Positions 24,662 through 32,704 of a stretch of 52,498 nucleotides of DNA are shown here, in pieces. The position numbers and the translations under genes are program-made. This stretch comes from Paracoccaceae bacterium (GTDB taxonomy: Bacteria > Pseudomonadota > Alphaproteobacteria > Rhodobacterales > Rhodobacteraceae): the NCBI GenBank assembly GCA_020629115.1, contig JAHDDY010000021.1:1-52498 (forward strand). The letters are read 5' to 3'. The notes under the pieces were generated by a model. It did no database searches, was not told the origin of the DNA, and worked only from the letters and a program-made list of their open reading frames with translations. How positions within the stretch are numbered: the stretch's first letter is position 1; the number at the start of each line of letters is the position of its first letter.

Positions 24662-25547
24662 CGGCGGTCAAGCGGGCGAGTATCTCCGACAGGGCGGTGA
24701 GCGCCGGGGGCACCGGGTCGCGTTCGATGGTGACCAGGCCGATGGCATGGCGGGCCTGCGGCTCGACCAGGTCCAGCCGCACCGTACCGGCGGCGAGCGG
24801 CAGGCTGTCGGCGAGCTTGACCGGCGCGACGGTGGCCGCCGCGCCGCTCGCCACCTGCGAGAAGGCGGCCGTGAAGGCGTTCGTCTCCATCACCGGCTCG
24901 GGCACGGCCCCGCCCTCCGCGAAGGCCGCGTCGATGAGGCGGCGGTTGTTCATGTCCCGGCTGAGGAGGCACAGCGGCAAGGCCGCGACCTCCCGCCAAG
25001 TGACGCTGCCCGCCGTGCGCGGCGCGAGCGCCGGCGGGCACAGCAGGACGTAGGTCTCGTCGTAGAGCGTCGTGACGCGAAAGCCGGGGGGCGCCCTGCC
25101 CTCCACGTAGGTCACCCCCGCATCGAGGCTGAAATCCTCCAGCCCCCGGCGGATGGCGGTCGAGGATGCCGAGATGACCTCCAGCCGCAGGCCGGGGTGG
25201 CGCTGGCGCAGGGCCGCCGGGACCTGCGCGATGAACGAGAGCGCGGTCGGCACGGCCCCGATGGCGAGCCGGCCCGTCAGGCTGCCCTTCAGCGCGGCGA
25301 TCTCCTGACGCAGGCCCTCGGCATCGGCCAGCATCTTCCGCGACCAGCCCAGCACCACCTCCCCTTCCGCCGTCAGCCCCTCGAAGCGATTGCCGCGTCG
25401 CACCAGCGGCACGCCGAAATCGCGCTCCATGTTGCGGATGCGGCCCGAAAAGGCGGGCTGCGAGATGCCGCATTCCTCGGCGGCCCGCGCGAAATGCCGA
25501 TGCCGGGCGAGGGCCACGAGGAGCTGCATGTCGCGCAGGTCGATCAT
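24636..25547 (-). CDS. LysR-family transcriptional regulator (possible FdsR)
   Basis: This 303-residue regulator has an N-terminal winged helix (about 1-65: DLRDMQLLVALARHRHFARAAEECGISQPAFS) and a two-lobed effector domain. LysR regulators commonly sit next to fds operons, and this one is one gene away from fdsGB, so control of formate dehydrogenase is a reasonable inference. However, its own gene is the last of an operon with the VOC gene (four-base overlap), which points to an alternative role. The 3' end overlaps the convergent unknown gene. Confidence 0.9.
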   Translation of the reverse strand: MIDLRDMQLLVALARHRHFARAAEECGISQPAFSGRIRNMERDFGVPLVRRGNRFEGLTAEGEVVLGWSRKMLADAEGLRQEIAALKGSLTGRLAIGAVPTALSFIAQVPAALRQRHPGLRLEVISASSTAIRRGLEDFSLDAGVTYVEGRAPPGFRVTTLYDETYVLLCPPALAPRTAGSVTWREVAALPLCLLSRDMNNRRLIDAAFAEGGAVPEPVMETNAFTAAFSQVASGAAATVAPVKLADSLPLAAGTVRLDLVEPQARHAIGLVTIERDPVPPALTALSEILARLTAVTPSPASR

Positions 25548-25936
25548 CGGGGCTGCGCACCATCGAGCGGCGAGCAGAAGATGAGCCGGTTGCCGCTCGG
25601 ATCGACGACGGCGACCTCCCGCTCGCCCCAGGGGCGATCCTCGATGCCGGGATCGAGGCGCGGATGACCCCGTGCGCGGATCGCCCGGTGGAACGCGGCC
25701 ACATCCGTCATCGCGATACGCACGGCGGAACCGGGGGTCGCATCGCCGTGATGTTCCGACAGTTGGATCTCTGCCCCCTCCAGCGCGATGCCCATGTAGA
25801 GGGGCATGTCCGGCGCGAACCGATGCTCGAACGTCACGGAGAACCCGAGGTATCGCAGGTAGAAGTCGCGTGCCTGCCCCTCGTCGAAGCTGCGCAGGAC
25901 GGGCACGATGGCGCGGACGCCGGCGATGGCGCTCAC
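25544..25936 (-). CDS. VOC/glyoxalase-fold protein (bleomycin-resistance-like)
   Basis: The 130-residue protein has the paired beta-alpha-beta-beta-beta modules of the VOC superfamily: RAIVPVLRSFDEGQARDFYLRYLGFSV first, and EREVAVVDPSGNRLIFCSP last. It resembles the glyoxalase/bleomycin-resistance group that binds small electrophiles or acts on them. I chose a GTG start because it overlaps the upstream stop by four bases (GTGA), and because VSAIAGVRAIVPV is where the family begins; the longer frame is a shadow. It overlaps the LysR gene by four bases. Confidence 0.82.
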   Translation of the reverse strand: MSAIAGVRAIVPVLRSFDEGQARDFYLRYLGFSVTFEHRFAPDMPLYMGIALEGAEIQLSEHHGDATPGSAVRIAMTDVAAFHRAIRARGHPRLDPGIEDRPWGEREVAVVDPSGNRLIFCSPLDGAQPR

Positions 25937-26223
25937 AGACCGTCCCGCTTGCGGCTCGACCAGTCGAGGAACTTCTCGCTCGTGCGGAAATCGGGGCGGC
26001 CCCGGCGAGCCATCACGAGGCGGAACAGGCGCTGGCGCAGGGGGACGCGTGCCTCGGGTTCGGGGGTGCCGGGCGCGGCGCTGTGCCAGCGGGTGCCATC
26101 CCACAGGCCGTCCTTCAGCACGGCGTAGCCGTCGACGTAGAGCCACACCTGCTCCGGCGGACGGCCCCGCACCCAGGCGCGAAAGGCCGTCTCGTCCTCG
26201 AAGCGGTAATCGTCCTTCGCCAT
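25933..26223 (-). CDS. Small conserved-type hypothetical protein
   Basis: This 96-residue protein is rich in Trp, Arg and charged residues (FRAWVRGRPPEQVWLYVDGY, DGLWDGTRWHSA) and has no signal peptide or membrane helix. I cannot name a family. GGGAGG eight bases before the ATG supports this start rather than one 27 codons upstream. It is coupled to the VOC gene by a four-base GTGA overlap, so the two probably act or are regulated together. Confidence 0.7.
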   Translation of the reverse strand: MAKDDYRFEDETAFRAWVRGRPPEQVWLYVDGYAVLKDGLWDGTRWHSAAPGTPEPEARVPLRQRLFRLVMARRGRPDFRTSEKFLDWSSRKRDGL

Positions 26224-26287
26224 CGCTCCCTCCCACGTGCCGACTTTATGCCACAATCCGTCGCCCGACGAGAGGGGGAAAATCGGT

Positions 26288-27211
26288 TCAGGCGTCGAAT
26301 CCATGCGCCGCCGTGGCCGTGACCTCGCGTCCCCCCGCCTCCCGCAGCGCCGCCTTGCCGCGCACGGTCAGGTCGGAGATGAAGACGAACTGGTCGCGCA
26401 TGTCGTAGGGATAGGCCTTGAGCTTGTAATGCGTCCCCCACGGCGTCTCGGCCAGGACGACGATGACGGGCTTGTCGTAGCTCAGATAGGCGCTCGTGAG
26501 GGCGACCGTGCGCAGGACGGCGCGGATGCGGCCCGGGTCGTGGTCGGGGGCGAGGTAGAAGTCGGCCACGCACATGAGCGTGTGCGTCCCGTCGTTGGAA
26601 TTGGCGATGTTCTTCTTCCACAGATGCTCGTGCGGTACCGTGATGACATCGTCGTCCGGGGTGCAGACCGTGATGGCCCGCAGGCCGACCGACCGTACCT
26701 CGCCGTAGTCGCCGTCGATCTCCACCCAGTCGCCGGGCCGGTAGGGGCGCTCGAACACCGCGACGATGCCGGCGATGATCGAGCTGACGAAATCCTTGAA
26801 GGCGAAGCCGATGGCAACCGAGGCCGCGCCCGCGATGACGAGGAAGTTCTGGAAGGTGATGTTGAAGACGATGGGGATGATCCACAGCGTCGCCACCACC
26901 AGCACCACCAGCCGCACGATGGGCACCGATCCGAGGAAGTAGAGGCGGATCTGGCTCGGCCCGCGCTCGGCGATGAAGGGCAGCACGCGCTTGGACGCCG
27001 CGACGATCACCCAGGCGGCGACGAGGACCATCGCGATCTCGACGAAGTCGATCTCGGCGAAGTCGTTCAGGATCTTCGTCGCTTCCTCGTTCTGTGTCTT
27101 CACCGCGTTGCTGGCCACCTTCGCCGCGTCGGAGGCCGCGCGGGCGGCCGATTCGACGGCATCGGCGATCTGCTGGCGGGTATCCGCGTCCTGCGCCTGG
27201 GCCTGGGCCAT
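26288..27211 (-). CDS. MscS-family mechanosensitive ion channel
   Basis: The 307-residue protein has an N-terminal helical segment, two or three membrane helices (about 58-76, 95-115, 122-145), and the MscS pore helix/beta domain. The domain shows AASVAIGFAFKDFVSSIIAGIVAVFERPYRPGDWVEIDGDYGEV, then VPHEHLWKKNIANSN. MscS channels open under membrane tension and release solutes on osmotic downshock. The start lies two bases after the stop of the upstream unknown gene, so they are co-transcribed. No extra large periplasmic domain is present. Confidence 0.92.
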   Translation of the reverse strand: MAQAQAQDADTRQQIADAVESAARAASDAAKVASNAVKTQNEEATKILNDFAEIDFVEIAMVLVAAWVIVAASKRVLPFIAERGPSQIRLYFLGSVPIVRLVVLVVATLWIIPIVFNITFQNFLVIAGAASVAIGFAFKDFVSSIIAGIVAVFERPYRPGDWVEIDGDYGEVRSVGLRAITVCTPDDDVITVPHEHLWKKNIANSNDGTHTLMCVADFYLAPDHDPGRIRAVLRTVALTSAYLSYDKPVIVVLAETPWGTHYKLKAYPYDMRDQFVFISDLTVRGKAALREAGGREVTATAAHGFDA

Positions 27212-27213
27212 GG

Positions 27214-28395
27214 TCAGAGCACCCCCATCGGCATACCGGCGGAGGACAGCGCCGTGCGGATCACGGGATAGCCGGAGGCGAGGCACGAATAGCGCCCGTC
27301 CTCCAGCCGCAGGAACCCCGCCTCGACCATCGCCGGCAGGGCGGCGAGGCGACCAACCACCGGCAGCACGGCCTCCAGTTCCTCGTGATCGAGCGGGCCA
27401 TGGACCAGCAGTGCATGAAGGATGAGCAGCGGGGTCCGGTCGATGGTGTCGGGCAGGCTCGCATCCTCGACCTGGGCGATCCAGAGCGTGTCCTCGCCCT
27501 TGATGCGGCCTTCCTTGTCGCCCACGTCCTCGCCCTCCTCGTCCAGTCCCGATCGCAGGGAACGCCGCCAAAGGTGCCATGCGACCCAGGGAATGCCCCG
27601 ACTGCGCGCGGCGAGGGTGACGAGGTAGTCGCTCTCCAGGTTGCCGTCGGCATCGAGGGCGAAGACGTCCTGCCCGGTCGAGGTGAGCCGGAAGACGCGA
27701 TCGAGCGTGCCGTCCTCCGCCGCAAGCTCGCGAAACCAGTCGCGCAGCATCATGGCATCGAAGGCCTGAGGGGTCAGCGGCTTTGGCAGGACCATATGCG
27801 TATCCACCGCCTTGCACAGGAACGCCCAGGCCCAGGCGTCGCAGCCGACGAGATAGGGCCGCTCGATACGGGCCAGCCAGTCGAGCAGGTGCGAGACCTG
27901 CGCCAGTCCGTTGCGGTGGCGCAGGAACCAGTCCTCCAGCCGGGGAAAGACCAAGACCCCCTTGCCAGCAGGGTCCAGCCCGTCGAGGGGCGAGTTGACC
28001 GGCCCGTCCGCCGCCACGAGGTCCGAGCGCAGGGGCGGATGGACGATGGCATGGCCGTACCGCCCCGCCCATCCCTTGATCAGGTCGTTGCGCTCGCAGG
28101 GCGGCAGCACGACAAGCCGCCGCCACAGGCGCGGGTCGGCGGCCCAATCCTCCAGCGCCCTGTCGAGCTCCCGCATGAGCGGGCCGCAGGCAGGGGGCGG
28201 GACGAGGGTGTCGAGCATCTCGTCGCCCGCGGTGCGCAGGCGGTCCGGCTCGATGAACGGCTCCTCCTCCGACCGGGATACAGACTCGCGCATCCGCGAG
28301 ACGAGACGGCGCAGCGTCTCCTCCGTCGGCAGGGCGGGCGGCGCGTAGTCGTCGAGCGGCTGCAGGGGGCGCGGGTCGAAGGCATCGTCGGACAT
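27214..28395 (-). CDS. Hypothetical 393-residue protein paired with MscS
   Basis: I do not recognise this soluble protein. It has an acidic, Pro-rich N-terminus, no signal peptide or membrane helix, and many Trp residues (DWLARIERPYLVGCDAWAWAFLCKAVD). The last third is helical, with LLILHALLVHGPLDHEELEAVLPVV, which looks like a winged-helix segment (a short strand then EAGFLRLEDGRYSC). Its stop is two bases from the mscS start. That tight pairing suggests a cytoplasmic partner or osmotic-response role, which is inference. An in-frame ATG eight codons upstream is possible; neither start has a good ribosome site. Confidence 0.72.
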   Translation of the reverse strand: MSDDAFDPRPLQPLDDYAPPALPTEETLRRLVSRMRESVSRSEEEPFIEPDRLRTAGDEMLDTLVPPPACGPLMRELDRALEDWAADPRLWRRLVVLPPCERNDLIKGWAGRYGHAIVHPPLRSDLVAADGPVNSPLDGLDPAGKGVLVFPRLEDWFLRHRNGLAQVSHLLDWLARIERPYLVGCDAWAWAFLCKAVDTHMVLPKPLTPQAFDAMMLRDWFRELAAEDGTLDRVFRLTSTGQDVFALDADGNLESDYLVTLAARSRGIPWVAWHLWRRSLRSGLDEEGEDVGDKEGRIKGEDTLWIAQVEDASLPDTIDRTPLLILHALLVHGPLDHEELEAVLPVVGRLAALPAMVEAGFLRLEDGRYSCLASGYPVIRTALSSAGMPMGVL

Positions 28396-28510
28396 GGGGA
28401 AGAGTGTGCGGCGCGGCAAGGCGGTTTCAAGCGCGGGAACGACACACGATATCCATCGCGGGAATGCCGGCGACGCGCATGGCTAGCCGCCGGAGCGGAA
28501 CGGGAAAAGT

Positions 28511-28873
28511 CTATAGGCGCGGCTTGGCCGAGGCGGTGGCGGGATCGCCGGTATTGGGCGTGCCCTTCGGCTCGATCAGCATCACCTGCGCCTCGCGTTC
28601 GGCGCGGGGACGGTGGCGGATGCCGGCCGGGACGACGAACAGGTCGCCCGCGCGCAGGACATGGCTTTCCTCCGCGCCCTCCTCCCCGATATCGAGGACA
28701 ATTTCGCCATCGAGGACGAGGAAGAAATCGTCCGTGTCGGGGTGGTCGTGGAAGGGGAAGTCGCCGACGAACTTTACCACCATCACGTCGTTGCCGTTGT
28801 AGTCCGCGACGACGTGGGGGTCCCAGTGTGTCGTGACGCGGTCCAGCTTATCGGCGAGGATGACGGGTTTCAT
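28511..28873 (-). CDS. Cupin-domain protein
   Basis: This 120-residue single-domain cupin has motif 1 around FPFHDHPDTDDFFLVLDGEI (His, His and Glu/Asp metal ligands) and motif 2 near GDLFVVPAGIRHRPRA. Small cupins of this type bind a divalent metal and act as dioxygenases, isomerases or sensors; the substrate is unknown. Its ATG follows a 113-base gap holding a GC-rich hairpin (28902-28923). I see nothing else in the 115-base gap downstream of its stop. Confidence 0.87.
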   Translation of the reverse strand: MKPVILADKLDRVTTHWDPHVVADYNGNDVMVVKFVGDFPFHDHPDTDDFFLVLDGEIVLDIGEEGAEESHVLRAGDLFVVPAGIRHRPRAEREAQVMLIEPKGTPNTGDPATASAKPRL

Positions 28874-28986
28874 GTGAAGGCTCCCGGTCGGCTGGTCCCC
28901 TGCCCCCGGCAGGGACCGGGGGCCTCGATGGTCGGTGCCCCGTCCCGTCCCAGCGCGGTGCGCGAAGCCGGGGTCGGGTCCGGTTC

Positions 28987-30345
28987 TCAGCCGTCCGCGC
29001 CGATTCCGGCGGTCAGCGAGTCGGCGCTCTCCATGCCCTCGGGCTGGCCGACGACGACGACGAAGAGGTTCTCCGGCTTCAGCACCTCCGATGCGACCCG
29101 GTTCACCTCCTCCAGCGTCACCGATTCCACCAGCGCGTTGCGCGTGTCGATGTAGTCGATGGGCAGGTCGGCGGCCTGTGCGCCGACGAGGAAGCCGGCG
29201 ATCTTGGCATTCGAGTCGAAGCGCAGGGCGAAGGCGCCGGTGAGGTAGCGCTTTGCTGCCTCCAGCTCCTCCGCCGTCAGGCCCTCCTCGGCCATCCGCT
29301 TCCATTCGGCCTGGATCAGCTCCATCGCCTGGGCGATGCGGGCATTGTCCGACGAGACGCCGCCCATGTAGAGGCCCGCCCGGTCGAGGGGGAAGAGGTA
29401 GGAATAGACCGAATAGGTCAGCCCGTTCTTCTCGCGCACCTCGTCCGTCAGGCGCGAGGTCAGCCCGCCGCCGCCGAGGACGTAGTTCATCACGTAGGCG
29501 GGGATGTAGTCGGGATCGTCGCGCAGCAGGCCCTTGTGGCCGAAGACGACCGCGCTCTGGGGCACGTCCATCTCCTCCACCAGAAGGCCGCCCGTCTCGC
29601 GCACCGTCACGGGGCTGGTGTCGAGCGCCTCGCCCTTGGAGAGGTCGGCGAAGGTCTCGTCCAGAAGGGCGCTGAGCGTCCCGGCGTCGATATCGCCCAC
29701 GACGCCGACCGTCATCCGCGCGGTGGCGATCATCCGGTCCCAGGCGGCCAGGACGTCCTCGCGGGTCAGCGCCTCGACCGTCTCCTCGGTGCCCGAGACC
29801 GGGCTGGCATAGCTCGCATCGCCGAACATCTCGGCGTACCAGCGCTTGCCGGCGAGGGACTGGGGGTCCTTCCGGTTCGAGCGCAAACCCGACAGCACCT
29901 GCTCGCGCACCCGGTCGACGGCCTCCTGCGAGAAGGTTGGCTCGGCCAGGGCGAGGCGCAGCAGGTCCATCGTCGCGTCGATGTTCTCGGACAGGGACGA
30001 GACGGAGACGGAGAAGCTGTCTCGGCTAGCCGAGAAGCCGATGGACGAGGAGATATCCTCCAGCGCGGCGGCGAAGTCCTGATTGTCGAGATCGCCCGCG
30101 CCTTCCTCGACAAGGGCGGCGGTGAGGTTGACCGCGCCCTCCTTGCCCGGCTCGTCGAGCCGTGCGCCGCCGTCGAACTGGATCTGCACGGTGACGATGG
30201 GGATGGACGGTTCCTGCACGAGCCAGGCGACGATGCCGCCGGGGCTGGTCACCTCCTCGATGCGGTTCGATGCGGTATCTTCCTGAGCGGTCGCGGCGAC
30301 GGTCAGGGCGAGCGTGCCCGCGATGGCGAAAAGGAGAGGTCTCAT
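28987..30345 (-). CDS. M16 peptidase-like protein, non-catalytic partner
   Basis: The 452-residue protein has a Sec signal (about 1-20, cut near TAQE) and the two M16 domains of a processing-peptidase-like protein. It lacks the HxxEH zinc motif: the corresponding segment reads FDGGARLDEPGKEGAVNLTAALVEEGA. Family pairs (as in PqqL or mitochondrial MPP) combine an inactive subunit with an active one, and the active gene overlaps it upstream by four bases. A heterodimeric periplasmic peptidase is therefore likely. The C-terminal GLTSRLTDEVREKNGLTYSVYS substrate-binding segment is intact. Confidence 0.9.
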   Translation of the reverse strand: MRPLLFAIAGTLALTVAATAQEDTASNRIEEVTSPGGIVAWLVQEPSIPIVTVQIQFDGGARLDEPGKEGAVNLTAALVEEGAGDLDNQDFAAALEDISSSIGFSASRDSFSVSVSSLSENIDATMDLLRLALAEPTFSQEAVDRVREQVLSGLRSNRKDPQSLAGKRWYAEMFGDASYASPVSGTEETVEALTREDVLAAWDRMIATARMTVGVVGDIDAGTLSALLDETFADLSKGEALDTSPVTVRETGGLLVEEMDVPQSAVVFGHKGLLRDDPDYIPAYVMNYVLGGGGLTSRLTDEVREKNGLTYSVYSYLFPLDRAGLYMGGVSSDNARIAQAMELIQAEWKRMAEEGLTAEELEAAKRYLTGAFALRFDSNAKIAGFLVGAQAADLPIDYIDTRNALVESVTLEEVNRVASEVLKPENLFVVVVGQPEGMESADSLTAGIGADG

Positions 30346-31739
30346 CCGTTCGCTCCTTCCTCGGTCTCGGCTTCGGCGGTCGCGTCCGTCTCCGGCACCT
30401 CCTCGGGCTTCGGCTTCGTCAGGTAGCCCGTGACGGAGCGTTCGGGCACGAGGACCATGCGCGCGGCCTCGCGCACGTCCTCGACGGTCACGGCTTCCAG
30501 CCGATCGCGCCAGTCAACGATATCGCCGAGGTCCATGCCGACGGTCAGCGCGGCCCCGTACTGCCGGGCGAGGGTGCTCTGGCTGTCCTGGGCGTAGATC
30601 TCGGCGGCGATGGCGGCCTTCTTGGCGCGGGCCAGCTCCTCCTCCGTGATGCCGTTCTCCAGCACGTCCTCGATCATGTAGTCGAGCGCGCCCTCCAGCT
30701 CGGCGAGGGTCGTGTCGCCCTTGGGCGCGGCGTAGAAGCCGAACTCGCCCATGTCCCGGGCCATGCCGGAGAAATAGGCCCCGGCATAGAGCGCGAGGTC
30801 CGTCTCCAGCGTCAGCATCTTGGGCAGGCGGCGCGTGCTGCCACCCGACAGCACGTCCGACAGGACGCTGAGCGCCGTGGCCGTGTCGATGTCGGTGACG
30901 TAGGACGGGGCGATGTAGCCGCGCCAGACCTGTTCGGTCGTCACGCGCGGGTCGGCCATCGTGAGGCGGCGGGGGGCTAGGTGCGGCGGCTCGGTCGCGC
31001 GGAAGGACGGGGGCAGCTCGACCCGCTCGATGGGGCCGTAATGCTCCTCGGCCAGCGTGCGCACCTCATCCGGCGTCACGTCGCCCGCGACGACGAGGAT
31101 GGCGTTGTTCGGGGCGTAGAACCGCTCGTACATCGCCAGCGCGTCGTTCCGGTCGAGGGACTCGATCTCCTCGCGCCAGCCGATGACGGGCTTGCCGTAG
31201 GCGTGGTTGAGGTAGAGCGCGGCCATGTACTGCTCGCGGAAGCGGCCCGAGGGGTTGTTGTCGGTGCGCTGGTTGCGCTCCTCGATCACCACGTCGCGCT
31301 CGGCGACGATGTCTTCCTGCCGGATGTTCACGTTGCGCATCCGGTCGGCCTCCATGCTCATCACGAGGCCGAGGCGGTCGGCGGCGATGCGCTGGAAGTA
31401 GGCGGTGAAGTCGCGGGAGGTGAAGGCGTTGTCCTGCCCCCCGTTCTCCGCGATGGTCTTCGAGAACTCGCCCGGCGCGATGGTGTCGGTGCCCTTGAAC
31501 ATCAGGTGTTCGAGATAGTGGGCGATGCCCGTCTTGCCGGGCGGCTCGTCGGCGGACCCGACGCGGTACCAGACCATGTGGGTGACGACGGGCGCGCGAT
31601 GGTCCTCGATCACGACGGCGCGCATGCCGTTGTCGAGGGTGAAATCGCTGATGGCGGGCTTGGCCCAGGCCGACGTCGCGGCCACGAGGGCGGCGGCGGT
31701 GGCCAGGGCGGCGGTGGCGAGTCGCTTCAAGGGGGTCAC
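30342..31739 (-). CDS. M16 zinc peptidase, catalytic partner
   Basis: This 465-residue protein starts with a Sec signal (about 1-26, cut after SAWA). It carries the inverted zinc motif HYLEH (His74, Glu77, His78), then GGQDNAFTSRDFTAYF and, in the second domain, GSTRRLPKMLTLETDLAL. It should degrade or process peptides in the periplasm together with the overlapping non-catalytic gene. The start codon is GTG with a poor ribosome site. A well-initiated 17-codon ORF ends 12 bases upstream, so translation may depend on coupling. The pair follows lspA and a DUF3035 gene on the same strand, a familiar Rhodobacterales arrangement. Confidence 0.92.
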   Translation of the reverse strand: MTPLKRLATAALATAAALVAATSAWAKPAISDFTLDNGMRAVVIEDHRAPVVTHMVWYRVGSADEPPGKTGIAHYLEHLMFKGTDTIAPGEFSKTIAENGGQDNAFTSRDFTAYFQRIAADRLGLVMSMEADRMRNVNIRQEDIVAERDVVIEERNQRTDNNPSGRFREQYMAALYLNHAYGKPVIGWREEIESLDRNDALAMYERFYAPNNAILVVAGDVTPDEVRTLAEEHYGPIERVELPPSFRATEPPHLAPRRLTMADPRVTTEQVWRGYIAPSYVTDIDTATALSVLSDVLSGGSTRRLPKMLTLETDLALYAGAYFSGMARDMGEFGFYAAPKGDTTLAELEGALDYMIEDVLENGITEEELARAKKAAIAAEIYAQDSQSTLARQYGAALTVGMDLGDIVDWRDRLEAVTVEDVREAARMVLVPERSVTGYLTKPKPEEVPETDATAEAETEEGANG

Positions 31740-31751
31740 CTCGCGGTAGGA

Positions 31752-31805
31752 TTATTTGTACACGGTGCAGTCCTGCACCCGGTCCGTGGCCGTAAGAAGG
31801 CGCAT
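31752..31805 (-). CDS. Candidate 17-residue leader peptide/small ORF
   Basis: On the minus strand an ATG with an excellent ribosome site (GGGAGG, six bases upstream) opens an ORF encoding MRLLTATDRVQDCTVYK, which stops 12 bases before the GTG start of the M16 peptidase gene. An imperfect palindrome, GTGCAG-TC-CTGCAC on the plus strand, lies inside it. It could be a leader peptide that couples or regulates M16 translation, or an independent small protein. It is too short to judge by composition, so the support is the ribosome site, position and upstream CtrA box. Confidence 0.5.
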   Translation of the reverse strand: MRLLTATDRVQDCTVYK

Positions 31806-31839
31806 GGTCCGCCTCCCGGCATCCATACGCGGGATGATA

Positions 31840-31854
31840 TTAACCGGACATTAA
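31840..31854. promoter_or_regulatory. CtrA consensus binding site (TTAA-N7-TTAA)
   Basis: TTAACCGGACATTAA matches the full CtrA recognition sequence exactly, including the C after each half-site (TTAAC-N6-TTAAC). It lies about 35 bases upstream of the candidate small ORF and about 100 bases upstream of the M16 gene, in a 167-base gap. TTAA is rare in this GC-rich DNA, so a chance match is unlikely. CtrA control of the downstream genes is inference. Confidence 0.6.
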
Positions 31855-31906
31855 CCGTGTCATCGGTCGCGGTGACGCACCCCGGCAGGCGGCGGCCCGG
31901 TGCGGG

Positions 31907-32698
31907 TCACTGGGGCAGGTAGATGAGGCCGCCGTCCGAGACCGGGTCGATGGGCACGCTGAGCGTGGGCGCCGATACCGCCGATACCGTTGGAGCGGCG
32001 ACGGGCGGAGGGGCGACCGCGACGGTGGACGGCGGCAGCGGCGCGGCCGTCGGCTGCGGCACCGCCGTCGCGCTGGCGGCCCCGCGCGCCACGCCCGTCT
32101 CGAAGAGACGCTGGCGCTCGGCCTCGGGGTCGATGGCCTCGGGAAATTCGTCGCCGCGTATCCGCCGCAGGCTCGGGAAGATGCGGTCGAGAAGGTAGGC
32201 GTTCTGCCCTTGCTCGTAGAGGGCCTGCTCCCCGGCGAGGGTCGCGCGGATGTCGGGATCGACGGGACCGGTGGCGGACAGGATCGCCGCTTCCGTGGCA
32301 GAGGGCGCGACGGGGGCGGCGCGCGCGGCGGCGGGGGCCGGATCGAAGGCCAGGGCGGCGCGCGCTTCCGTCAGCGGGTCCAGATCGCGCGAGCTGCGCC
32401 GGCCCGGCTCGGGCACCGGCAGGGCCGCGAAGTCCTGCGGCATTTCCAGCGGGCGCTTGGTGATGACGCTGAACTCGTCCGGCGCGGTCTGGAGCACCCC
32501 GGCGAGGTCGCGCAGGATGGAGTTCTCCCGGACGTCCTCGGGCGGCGCGGTCCGCGCCGTCGTCCGGTTCGACTGGCAGGCCGCGAGCGCGACGATCAGC
32601 GCCGCCGCCATCGCGCCCCGGATGCCCATGCGCACTGCGCCGCGCACCGTGATCCGCCCGCCGTCCATCCGTTCGCCGTCGATCCGTTCGAATGCCAT
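31907..32698 (-). CDS. DUF3035 putative lipoprotein
   Basis: The 263-residue protein has an N-terminal hydrophobic segment ending in a lipobox (VALAAC, Cys41). The DUF3035 core follows (DEFSVITKRPLEMPQDFAALP), then an Ala/Pro-rich variable region and a short conserved tail, GGLIYLPQ. The family is typical of Rhodobacterales, always near lspA, and has no known activity. GGGGGAG overlapping the lspA stop supports the 32698 start, though the long polar stretch before the signal suggests that the ATG at 32629 (MGIRGAMAAA) could be the real one. Confidence 0.82.
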   Translation of the reverse strand: MAFERIDGERMDGGRITVRGAVRMGIRGAMAAALIVALAACQSNRTTARTAPPEDVRENSILRDLAGVLQTAPDEFSVITKRPLEMPQDFAALPVPEPGRRSSRDLDPLTEARAALAFDPAPAAARAAPVAPSATEAAILSATGPVDPDIRATLAGEQALYEQGQNAYLLDRIFPSLRRIRGDEFPEAIDPEAERQRLFETGVARGAASATAVPQPTAAPLPPSTVAVAPPPVAAPTVSAVSAPTLSVPIDPVSDGGLIYLPQ

Positions 32699-32704
32699 GG
32701 TCGT

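Noticed and set aside
28902-28923. GC-rich hairpin as a terminator of the M16 operon
   Set aside because: There is no T tract on either side in the needed direction; it may be a decayed copy of the dispersed repeat instead.
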